From Didymodactylos carnosus (taxonomy: Eukaryota; Rotifera; Eurotatoria; Philodinida; Philodinidae): a stretch of 21,743 nucleotides of DNA. How positions within the stretch are numbered: the first letter of the stretch is position 1; each line of letters opens with the position of its first letter. The stretch spans positions 1 through 21,743 of the forward strand of contig CAJNOQ010003022.1 in the NCBI GenBank assembly GCA_905250885.1. Direction: 5' to 3'. This document shows, in pieces, positions 9,101-15,333 of the stretch. The notes below the pieces were generated by a model. The model was not told the DNA's origin. It ran no database searches and saw nothing but the letters and a program-made list of their open reading frames with translations. The position numbers and the translations under genes are program-made.

Positions 9101-10157
9101 AGGATCAGGCCTTACTTAAATGCTACTACAATAAACTATGCACGAGACAAGAACAACATCAACTACAATAGGTATCTCTAAGATGAACGGAGCACCTGTG
9201 TTTTTCTAATACGTATATCAGCTGATCGCCAGACATTTTCTTGTCCCTCTGATTCTATATCAGTTTCCATGGCTGAAAACAAAAATCAGTTCTTACTTGT
9301 TTACAAACAATCATAAAAAAACAAATCCGTAACGTACTTTTCAGCCGTTGTCGTACTTCATTAGCTATCTTCTTAATTTCAGCCATTTTTTCTTCAAGTT
9401 CTTCTTTAGTTCCTATAAACGCAAACAAAAACAAAACAAGCGTTTTTATTTATAATGAGTTATACACGTACGATCATCAGCTTGGGGAGCAGCCAATATT
9501 GTGCTGTGTAAACGTTTCACTTCTTCAACAAGTTCATTAATTTTGTCAATATTGGTACGTAAAGAATCAACCTTAAACAAGAAAATATTAGCATATTTCT
9601 GGTCAATTTCGTTTTTTTTCGACAGAACAGACTAAAGATTTATGTTCTTTTATTAACACGTTCTAATATTATGATATCCATTGAAGAATTTTTATTGCTC
9701 TATATTCTGGCGCACTTTATTAACGTCGATGAAGCTAGTTCTTGAGAAAAATTTAATAAAAATTATCTAATAAACAAACCTGAGTAAAAAAATCGGACAT
9801 AAAACGACTGTTATCTTCCATATTAATAGCAGCATAAGCGCCTTCTTGATCACTGTCTTCAGTGTTCTGCGCCTAAAAAAAGAAAAAAACATGTGAGATT
9901 TATATTCATACCCCAAAAAACAGATAGTCTTAAAGCAAATCTCATCACAATAAAGATGTATCCAACATGAACAATCAAGAAACTCAAATGCATATGACCT
10001 TTATTACTATAGATGGATTATACTATTTTCAAGAACTGTACAAGAAAACTATATCCAATTCTTCGTCCTATAGAACCAAAGGAAGGTAGTAAATTTAATT
10101 CTAAAAAAAAAATTCGATACGTACTGCTTTGAGCGCGGGTAAGCGATCTTTGGTCAT
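3074..10157 (-). CDS. syntaxin-1-like Qa-SNARE, alternatively spliced (gene A)
   Basis: Plasma-membrane t-SNARE that pairs with SNAP-25-type and synaptobrevin partners to drive vesicle fusion. Coding exons in transcription order: 1, 10157-10125 ([11 protein letters not shown]); 2, 9872-9780; 3, 9571-9472; 4, 9412-9338; 5a, 9272-9196 or 5b, 8832-8753; 6a, 8530-8422 or 6b, 7621-7513; 7, 7417-7344; 8, 7284-7147; 9, 7080-7051; 10, 6998-6918; then one of five last exons, 11a-11e. All have GT-AG borders and matching phase. With 5a and 11a the product is 298 residues, normal for the family. Exons 2-6 form the Habc bundle ([43 protein letters not shown]). The Qa-SNARE motif ([18 protein letters not shown]...) has its zero-layer Gln as the last codon of exon 8 (VQTQ), followed by [10 protein letters not shown] and the basic SAARR before the anchor. 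Animals' syntaxin-1 starts MTKDRL in the same way, which fixes the start. Paralogue at 15247-18249. Confidence 0.93.
3749..3850 (-). CDS. syntaxin gene A alternative last exon 11d (membrane anchor)
   Basis: GTTTAG acceptor, phase 0, 33 codons plus TGA. Peptide begins [20 protein letters not shown] and continues [13 protein letters not shown]. It has two Cys at the cytosolic border (possible palmitoylation sites) and the longest extra-membrane tail of the set, with acidic residues instead of the usual basic end. The polypyrimidine tract is weak, so confidence is a little lower than for the other last exons. Confidence 0.68.
   Translation of the reverse strand, partial: KKNCYLLCIIIFVSIILLAITTIFIIDTNSIDR
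4542..4612 (-). pseudogene. decayed sixth membrane-anchor exon of syntaxin gene A
   Basis: A good acceptor (TTTCCTTTAG) is followed in the required phase by K-S-I-F-M-R and then a stop. Two bases out of phase, the same DNA reads [17 protein letters not shown] and stop, a transmembrane-like peptide with a Lys end just like the working anchor exons. The simplest reading is a former alternative last exon broken by a small indel. A weaker in-phase acceptor (TATGAG before ATAGCA) could still give a 17-residue anchor without the leading Lys, so residual function is not excluded. Confidence 0.45.
5003..5024. repeat. (AG)n microsatellite
   Basis: About eleven AG units followed by purine-rich sequence, between anchor exons 11c and 11d of the syntaxin gene. 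Other short simple repeats in the same gene are (AC)n at 5191-5205 and (TTTTTG)n at 5753-5772. Confidence 0.85.
5305..5314 (-). promoter_or_regulatory. poly(A) signals for last exon 11c
   Basis: Two overlapping AATAAA hexamers on the minus strand, about 55 nt after the 11c stop codon. Confidence 0.45.
5367..5450 (-). CDS. syntaxin gene A alternative last exon 11c (membrane anchor)
   Basis: TTTCTTGCAG acceptor, phase 0, 27 codons plus TGA. Peptide begins [20 protein letters not shown] and ends AAIFGRR. The short Gly-Arg-Arg tail resembles the FGSKR tail of gene B, so 11c is the likely counterpart of the single anchor exon of gene B. Overlapping AATAAA signals lie about 55 nt past the stop (minus strand, 5314-5305). 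Confidence 0.84.
   Translation of the reverse strand, partial: KFIIIIIIVVAVIAILIIILAAIFGRR
6033..6125 (-). CDS. syntaxin gene A alternative last exon 11b (membrane anchor)
   Basis: TTTTTTTAG acceptor, phase 0, 30 codons plus TAG. Peptide begins [20 protein letters not shown] and ends [10 protein letters not shown]. The hydrophobic run is nearly pure Ile/Val/Leu and longer than in 11a, and the second juxtamembrane Lys is replaced by Met. No AATAAA was seen close behind the stop. Confidence 0.82.
   Translation of the reverse strand, partial: KMIIIIIIVIVVILIIVLILVIYFTTQKKS
6399..6404 (-). promoter_or_regulatory. poly(A) signal for last exon 11a
   Basis: AATAAA on the minus strand, 19 nt after the 11a stop codon; early cleavage here would prevent use of the more distal anchor exons. 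Confidence 0.5.
6423..6509 (-). CDS. syntaxin gene A alternative last exon 11a (membrane anchor)
   Basis: TTCTTCAG acceptor, phase 0, 28 codons plus TAA. The peptide begins [20 protein letters not shown] and ends LSTTLPKK: a single transmembrane helix directly after the basic SAARR of exon 10, with a seven-residue polar tail. A poly(A) signal AATAAA lies 19 nt beyond the stop (minus strand, 6404-6399). It is the last exon closest to the constant part. Confidence 0.85.
   Translation of the reverse strand, partial: KKICIIIICITILVLILVIVLSTTLPKK
6853..6873. repeat. (AC)n microsatellite
   Basis: About ten AC units in the intron just downstream (in transcription) of syntaxin exon 10 and upstream of anchor exon 11a. 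On the RNA strand it is a GU repeat, a kind of element able to affect splice choice in other animals. Confidence 0.85.
6918..7417 (-). CDS. syntaxin gene A constant exons 7-10 (linker and SNARE motif)
   Basis: Exon 7 (7417-7344) encodes the Habc-SNARE linker [20 protein letters not shown], matching [18 protein letters not shown] of animal syntaxin-1. Exon 8 (7284-7147) carries the N-terminal half of the SNARE helix ([20 protein letters not shown], then [14 protein letters not shown]) and ends exactly on the zero-layer Gln. Exon 9 (7080-7051) is a 30-nt microexon, [10 protein letters not shown]. Exon 10 (6998-6918) gives [20 protein letters not shown] then YQSAARR and ends in phase 0, so every last exon starting with a Lys codon restores the juxtamembrane basic patch. 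Confidence 0.92.
7513..7621 (-). CDS. syntaxin gene A alternative exon 6b (divergent form)
   Basis: 109-nt exon, CTTAG acceptor, GTAAGT donor, same phases as 6a. It encodes [20 protein letters not shown] then [16 protein letters not shown]. The RxRCKxRIxRQLEI block aligns with 6a while the beginning differs, and it resembles gene B exon 6 (TTQRKFHDAINEYN). Since 109 nt is not a multiple of 3, using both 6a and 6b, or neither, breaks the frame. Confidence 0.88.
7683..7766. repeat. 84-bp hairpin-forming inverted repeat in the 6a-6b intron
   Basis: GGCTCGAT at 7683 pairs with ATCGAGCC at 7759-7766. The arms continue with TAACATTATG on the left and its complement CATAATGTTA on the right, and further inward with the CGATT/AATCG blocks. 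It lies in the roughly 800-bp intron between the mutually exclusive exons 6a and 6b. It may be a tiny foldback MITE; a role of the RNA hairpin in exon choice is conceivable but untested. Confidence 0.6.
7924..7983. repeat. 20-bp tandem repeat, three copies
   Basis: The unit CTRATACATCATTTTCTGAR is repeated twice almost perfectly, with a third diverged copy (CTAATACATCCTGTTTTCG). It lies inside the intron between syntaxin exons 6a and 6b, 150 bp from the hairpin at 7683-7766. Confidence 0.7.
8422..8530 (-). CDS. syntaxin gene A alternative exon 6a (canonical form)
   Basis: 109-nt exon, TTTTTAG acceptor, GTGAGT donor, phase 0 to phase 1. It encodes helix Hc: [20 protein letters not shown] then [16 protein letters not shown], very close to animal syntaxin-1 (HSTLSRKFVEVM...[14 protein letters not shown]). 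Exactly the same length as 6b and as exon 6 of gene B, as expected of a duplicated exon. Confidence 0.9.
8753..8832 (-). CDS. syntaxin gene A alternative exon 5b (divergent form)
   Basis: 80-nt exon with CTATTCAG acceptor and GTAATG donor, same phases as 5a. It encodes [20 protein letters not shown] followed by RIEKSQ: the aligned Arg-Ile and terminal Ser-Gln show homology to 5a (RIRKTQ), but the loop is unrelated. It resembles the single exon 5 of gene B (MEQSHKESQ...LRIEELQ). The open frame upstream into the intron is a shadow and not part of the exon. Confidence 0.85.
9196..9272 (-). CDS. syntaxin gene A alternative exon 5a (canonical form)
   Basis: 77-nt exon bounded by TTTTCAG and GTGCTC, entered in phase 1 and left in phase 0. 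It encodes [25 protein letters not shown] after the split codon, matching the syntaxin-1 loop and start of helix Hc (SADLRIRKTQ). It competes with exon 5b; including both would shift the frame, so the two must be mutually exclusive. Confidence 0.88.
9338..10157 (-). CDS. syntaxin gene A constant 5' exons 1-4
   Basis: Exon 1 (10157-10125) encodes the N-peptide [11 protein letters not shown]; in syntaxin-1 proteins this region binds Munc18. Exon 2 (9872-9780) gives an acidic linker and the start of helix Ha ([11 protein letters not shown]). Exon 3 (9571-9472, 100 nt) continues Ha with [20 protein letters not shown]. Exon 4 (9412-9338, 75 nt) encodes helix Hb, [19 protein letters not shown], closely matching the [20 protein letters not shown] type of animal syntaxin-1. 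Exon 4 ends in phase 1, so only an exon 5 of 3n+2 nt followed by a phase-0 exon 6 keeps the frame. Introns 3 and 4 are only 59 and 65 bp. Confidence 0.92.
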
Positions 10158-10535
10158 TGTTTTCTTAAGATTTTAAATATAATTAACTAGATTTGTCAAA
10201 ATCATACGGATTCTTAATTTGTTGGTTCCATAATCATATTCTCTTTTTTATCGTATATATGTCTGAAAAATGTATTTACCAATATTAATAATCAAGCTTT
10301 CACACGGGAATCAATTTCAGACAGGAAAGAATACGATTTTTATTATTATTATTATATATTAATCATAGGATGTAGAGTATGTCAATGACTCACCCTTAAA
10401 AAATCACGGATCCATCACAATTCTCTTATTTTTATCTAATAAGAAAGAGTGCATGGTCTATAAGTGGGGAATGCACTTACACACGCGTTATAATAAACGA
10501 GAAAATGATAGGTTTATTATTATCTACTAAAATTA
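10158..10535. other. 5' flank of syntaxin gene A
   Basis: AT-rich sequence immediately upstream of the syntaxin start codon. It must contain the 5' UTR and part of the promoter, but no unambiguous TATA box, initiator or 5'-UTR exon could be picked out. A short ATT repeat is at about 10340-10357. It runs into the large palindrome at 10536. Confidence 0.4.
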
Positions 10536-11095
10536 CACTAGTATTCAGATAGAGATAAACATACGTCTAAGATATAATACACCTCTATTGACATATGCTT
10601 CTCATTTTGTATCGTATTCTGGCTCTCTACAGAAGAAAGATCCGTATCGAATGTAATCAATCGCCACATAACTCACTCATTTTTTGACCAACTTAAATAT
10701 TTCTTTGAGCATTCGATTTGCAAGACCTTTTTCTATTCACAAATGTGAAAAAGTACAAGACTTCCACAGTGGAATCCTGCAATGGACTCGATTAAAGTCT
10801 ACATGCTTGATGTTTGACGAGAAAATAAAGATGTTGGCTTTAATCGTGTCCGTCGCAGGGTTCCACTGTGGAAGTCTTGTACTTTTTCACATTTGTAAAT
10901 AGAAAAAGGTCTTGCAAATCGAATGCTCAAAGAATTATTTAATTTGGTCAAAAAATGAATGAGTTATGAGCGACTGACTATACAAAATATTTTTCATACT
11001 TCTCTTTTCATTCTTTTTCTCTGCAGAGAGCCAGAATACGACAAATGTCAATAGATCTAGATGTATATCTCTATCTGAATGCTAGAGATCTAGTC
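10536..11095. mobile_element. large palindromic (foldback) repeat between divergent genes
   Basis: Two arms of about 275 bp are inverted copies meeting near 10815. Examples: ATTCAGATAGAGATA (10548) against its complement at about 11075; GTATTCTGGCTCTCT (10613) against AGAGAGCCAGAATAC (11024-11038); and a nearly perfect inner stretch, CTTTGAGCATTCGATTTGCA at 10703 against 10905-10922, continuing through AAAAAGTACAAGACTTCCAC to the centre. Arms are more alike near the centre than at the ends. No target duplication was clear. It most resembles a foldback element or MITE. The open frame at 10684-10902 is a by-product of the palindrome. Confidence 0.8.
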
Positions 11096-11189
11096 ATTAA
11101 CTGACTGGTAAAGTTAATTTTTATTGATATACATAACTTAACACATGTAGAAAGTAGAAATAAGTATGAAATAGCTTGACTCTCTAGAT

Positions 11190-11420
11190 GAAAGGGAAAT
11201 TATGATGAACTACATTTCGTTTTTGTTGGGTATGCGAATGATCAGTTCTATTCTTGGAGTATCTGGTATTGGATGATCGTTAAAAAGAGCACTTCAGTCA
11301 ATGACCGTCAACCTAAGATTAAGATATATTGCGTTGTCCTGAGAATTTTGAAGGAGATTGAGATGAAAAACTGTGTTAAGACAGTGAATCTTTTTCACCG
11401 TTAACGAATCATCGACTTCC
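11190..11420 (+). pseudogene. decayed mariner/Tc1-like transposase fragment
   Basis: In one frame the DNA reads MRMISSILGVSGIG; after a one-base shift it continues WMIVKKSTSVNDRQPKIKI. Together these follow the layout of the N-terminal helix-turn-helix of Tc1/mariner transposases (I-x-x-I-LGVS-x-x-T-V, then K-x-x-G-SV-x-DR-x-R-x-GRP). Stops and frameshifts show it is dead, and no C-terminal catalytic part is recognisable before the thiolase start at 11593. The match is by memory of the family pattern only. Confidence 0.4.
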
Positions 11421-11592
11421 CGATTTAGAACGATGTATACATATTTAATAGATTGCTCAATTCTTTAAACAATCATAAAAAACTTGTAGTAATTTTGAAA
11501 AATGAACTGTTCTGGATGATGTTTGCTTTTTATATGAAGTTTATTATTAGATTTATAAGTCAAGTTTCGGAAATAATCAAACTCGATTAAAC

Positions 11593-13969
11593 ATGGCTAC
11601 ATCACAGAAAAAGACAATAAAACGGGTTTTTGTTGTTGGTGTCGGTATGACAAAGGTGAGTAAAACAAGAGATTCTTCGCCTAACATTATTCTTGGGGTT
11701 TTTTGTTTTTTGAAGAAATAAACTCGATTAATTCAATATCTTTTCAAGACTTTGTAATTTATGACTATGTAAAGAGATTTAAAGTAGATAACATTCGCTT
11801 TCTTTTTTCAGTTTGAAAAACCTGGCCGACGAGAAAATTTCGACTATCCAGACATGGCTAAAGAATCTGGTTTGTCTGCTCTATTTAAATTAGTGGATTT
11901 GTCAATATTTTTATTTTAAAGTGACGAAAGCATTGAGAGATGCAAATTTATCTTATAATAATATTGAAGAAGCAGCAGTTGGATACGTTTATGGTAAGAT
12001 AAAATATTTTTGTAGAAAGACAAATAGAAATAATTATCATTTTGTTTAGGTGATAGTACATGTGGACAACGTGCACTTTATCCCATCGGACTTACTGGAA
12101 TACCAATTTTTAATGTGAATAACAATTGTTCAACAGGTTCATCAGCATTATTGCTGGCAGCGCGTCATATTCAAGGAGGTATGAATATAAAAAAGGAGTA
12201 TAATTTTAATAATTTGACACTTCTCATTATATTGTATTCTTATTTAGGTTTAGTCGACTGTGCCTTGGCTCTTGGATTTGAGAAAATGCAACGTGGCTCA
12301 TTATCATCACAGGTAAGTTTATCAGTTTCTGATTAGATAAAAAGAATTATTTTTTTTTTTTTTCCTCATTTACTTTATTGTAGTTTTCTGATAGAACAAA
12401 TCCAATGGATAGACATATTGAAGTCATGACAGAACGATATGAATTTGATGCAGCTCCACCAGCTTCACAATTATTTGGCAATGCTGGACGAGACTATATG
12501 CAAAAATATGGTTAGTGTTATTCACTTTTGTACGGGAAACTTCAATTTTAATATCAGATAAAAATGACGATTAAACGAGTACCTTTTAAATAAAGTTCTC
12601 TTTTGAAAAATATTAAATACAAGTCAATAATTACAAACATATATTATCTTTCTAGGAACATCACCAGATGTTTTGGCAAAAATAGCTGAAAAAAACCATA
12701 GACATAGCAAAAATAATCCGTACGTATATCAATACGTTTCTTCTTTTCAATCAGTTGATATTTTATCAGTCTAATTTATAAAGAATAATATTTTTTGATT
12801 TTAGTTATTCGCAATTTCGAGAAGAATATTCATTAGATGAAATCAAAAATTCACCAGTGGTATACGAACCATTAACAAAATTACAATGTTGGTAAAAATA
12901 TCATCTTTGTTCAAGTCGGACAAAATTCTGTCGTATCTCTGTTTACTATAGCCCAACATCGGATGGAAGTGCGGCAGTTATTTTAGCAAGTGAAGAATTT
13001 ATTAGAAAACACCCACATCTTCGGTTGAAAGCTATCGAGATATTAGCTATTGAAATGTCAACAGATCTATCCTCCACATTTGACTCTAAGGATTGCATGC
13101 GTCTGGTATGTTGGATTAGGCCTATGGTGTAAGATTAACTTTTCCATTGAACTTTTTCTACTAGGTTGGATATGATATGACTAAAGCAGCTGCTGAACAC
13201 GCATTTTCACAAGCTGGTATGTTTATTCTTAATAGTATAACTTTAACGAATTAACTAATACTTGTTTTAGGAGTAAAGCCAACCGATGTTCATGTCGTCG
13301 AATTGCACGGTATATAATCTTCTCAGAAAATATATTTTAATTTAGCATATTTTGTTTCCATTTTTAGACTGTTTTTCAGCAAATGAACTTATCACATATG
13401 AAGCACTGGGTTTATGCAATGAAGGTTAGTAGATTACAAATTTTGTTTTTTAGAGATTTTGATGTATATCTAGAAACTGACTCAAAATACATTTCTTACT
13501 CGTTAATTTACACAATTTTATTCATCAGATTTTTATTTTTGTTTTAGGAAAAGCTGGAGAAATGGTTGAGAAAGGCGACAATACATATGGAGGAAAGTAT
13601 GTGGTGAATCCTAGTGGTGGTCTAATATCAAAGGGACACCCATTGGGAGCAACTGGTAAGGATATGAATAAGATATTTAAAAACTGACTTCATTGACAAT
13701 TTTATACTATTTTTGAAGGATTAGCACAATGCTGTGAATTGTGTTGGCAATTACGAAATGAAGCAGATAAAAGACAAGTAAAAAATGCAAAAATTGGTCT
13801 TCAACATAATATTGGACTTGGGGGTGCAGCTGTTGTTGCAGTATATAAACGTGCTTTTGAAGATGATAATAAGTAAATACTCTGAAACTATCGATTTGAA
13901 AAAAATAATTACTTATAATGTCACTGTATTTTTGTTTTTTTTAGAACTCATGTGAATTCAAAACTCTGA
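11593..13969 (+). CDS. peroxisomal SCP-x-type 3-ketoacyl-CoA thiolase
   Basis: Cleaves 3-ketoacyl-CoA to acetyl-CoA (or propionyl-CoA) and a shortened acyl-CoA in peroxisomal beta-oxidation of branched and very-long chains. Fifteen exons: 11593-11655, 11812-11869, 11922-11993, 12050-12178, 12248-12312, 12384-12510, 12656-12719, 12805-12891, 12952-13105, 13165-13216, 13271-13309, 13368-13424, 13548-13655, 13719-13872, 13945-13969; all GT-AG and in phase, 417 residues. Start: [16 protein letters not shown] N-terminus ([17 protein letters not shown]). Nucleophilic Cys is in [12 protein letters not shown], the HDCFS motif at the exon 11/12 junction, and the catalytic His in [10 protein letters not shown] near the end. 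It matches the thiolase half of animal SCP-x but stops where SCP-x goes on into the SCP2 lipid-transfer domain; nematode DAF-22 has the same SCP2-less layout. Ends in SKL, a PTS1 signal. Confidence 0.95.
13945..13969 (+). CDS. thiolase terminal 25-nt exon carrying the PTS1 signal
   Basis: The last exon adds only K/THVNSKL and TGA after DDN. Ser-Lys-Leu at the extreme C-terminus is the consensus PTS1 bound by Pex5. If the preceding 72-bp intron (13873-13944) is retained, translation stops at once (AAG TAA) and the enzyme ends DDNK, without the signal. Confidence 0.85.
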
Positions 13970-13977
13970 ATAGAAAC

Positions 13978-13983
13978 AATAAA
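13978..13983 (+). promoter_or_regulatory. poly(A) signal candidate of the thiolase gene
   Basis: AATAAA 9 nt after the TGA. A second AATAAA occurs at about 14139-14144 and may be the used one, since the first leaves almost no 3' UTR. Confidence 0.45.
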
Positions 13984-14194
13984 TGGCAATAGTATATGTT
14001 GTAAGCATTTTGAATATCTGAAGAATGATTTTATTCACTATGTTTTCTATTAAATTATTTATACTATGTTTTGGTAATTTTATATTATATCATTCGATGT
14101 TATTTGATTATCTTTTTTTTATATAATTATATTTTCTTAAATAAATTTAAAAGTCACATATACTCTCTATTAACCATTTTTGATTAAAATAAAT

Positions 14195-14464
14195 CAGAGA
14201 TGGGCAAGTTCAAATCCGAACTTGAACTTTTTAATAAAGTCACTTGAAGTCAAAACAGTTAAAATCTATCACATTCAACAGCGAAACGGATAGAATTTGA
14301 TATCTAATTTAATCTTTTTTTTGTCTAATATACATAAAATTTATTTACTCGTCGTATATGAGTATGATCTACCTACTGCATAGCATAGAAACCACTATGA
14401 ACTTGAACTTGACAAAAAACAAATTTCTGTTGAACATCGAAATGGTCGAACTTGCCCATCTCTA
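14195..14464. mobile_element. hAT-like MITE, about 270 bp
   Basis: The left end CAGAGATGGGCAAGTTC is matched by an inverted right end (GAACTTGCCCATCTCTA, one mismatch at the outermost base). The CAGAGATGGGCAA-type terminus is common in hAT MITEs of animals. Flanking octamers AAATAAAT and CAGCAAAT agree at only five of eight positions, so the target duplication is eroded or the ends are slightly different. GAACTTGAACTT repeats (14219 and inverted near 14398) extend the end symmetry. It lies between the convergent 3' ends of the thiolase and syntaxin gene B. The open frame at 14373-14567 crosses it and is not a gene. Confidence 0.65.
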
Positions 14465-15246
14465 CAGCAAATATAGACTGCCTCATTACTAGTATTTTGA
14501 GACTCGACATGTAATCAGTGAACCACTTTAGACGACTAATAGACGTTCGTCGACAATCATTTTCCAATAAACAGTTTAGTTTTTCTTCACTGATTTATTT
14601 ATTATGAAACTGTAGTTAATGCTTTTTATTTATCATTTTTCATATTGACTGTTTTTGAAATTTCATAAACAATGTCTATATCCATTTGGTGAATAATGTT
14701 ATATATACTACCTTTAAAACTACGTATGTTAGTTATTTTTTAAAAATACAGATAAATGACACTGTTGAAAATAAAATTTGTTTATACTAAATAAAACTGA
14801 AAAGGAATGGGGAGTATCATTGATATAAAATAGCACAAATAATTTTCATGAACAAACTGATAGAAGAAAGACGTTTGATTCACAACACATAAAATAGTTT
14901 TTATATCGGTGTTAGTCATGAAAAGTTAGTCATGGAAAGTTGAAGAAAATCTTCACAGAATTAGTTATATAAAAATAATAATAATAAAAAAACATTTAAT
15001 TTTTTGCATAAAAATTAGAAATACTGACCATTATAAAATAGAGTTAAGAAAAATCTCGTTTATAACTTGAATAACAAGAAAACGAACTACTCTAAACTTT
15101 GCTTCTTAATAGATAAAAATAATCTGTAATGAGATGAAATTTAGAATAGGAAATAGGTACTACAGTAATGAAAAGATTATATTAAAATAAATATATTGAG
15201 AATAGATAGATAGATAGATATTTACATTGATATATATGATGTATGG
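14465..15246. other. intergenic region between convergent genes
   Basis: AT-rich 3' flank of syntaxin gene B (minus) and the thiolase (plus). A (GATA)n microsatellite is at about 15202-15220. A weak anchor-like exon of gene B at 14733-14786 is discussed under findings. Nothing else supported. Confidence 0.5.
15202..15220. repeat. (GATA)n microsatellite
   Basis: Four to five TAGA/GATA units in the 3' flank of syntaxin gene B, 27 bp beyond its stop codon. Confidence 0.8.
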
Positions 15247-15333
15247 CTATCGTTTTGATCCGAATATAGATGCCAATACAATTATAATTATTAGAAGAAT
15301 TGCGATAACGATAACAATGACACCTATCGTTTT
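15247..15333 (-). CDS. syntaxin gene B last exon (membrane anchor)
   Basis: CATAG acceptor, phase 0, 28 codons plus TAG. One transmembrane helix rich in Ile and Val, then ASIFGSKR. Closest in length and tail to exon 11c of gene A (AAIFGRR). Unlike gene A, no second convincing anchor exon follows. Confidence 0.85.
   Translation of the reverse strand, partial: KTIGVIVIVIAILLIIIIVLASIFGSKR

Noticed and set aside
10684..10902. 72-codon plus-strand open frame
   Set aside because: It spans the centre of the large palindrome and its two halves are inverted copies of each other; no gene evidence.
12115..12336. 73-codon plus-strand open frame
   Set aside because: It is thiolase exons 4 and 5 read straight through their intron; the spliced model fits the family better.
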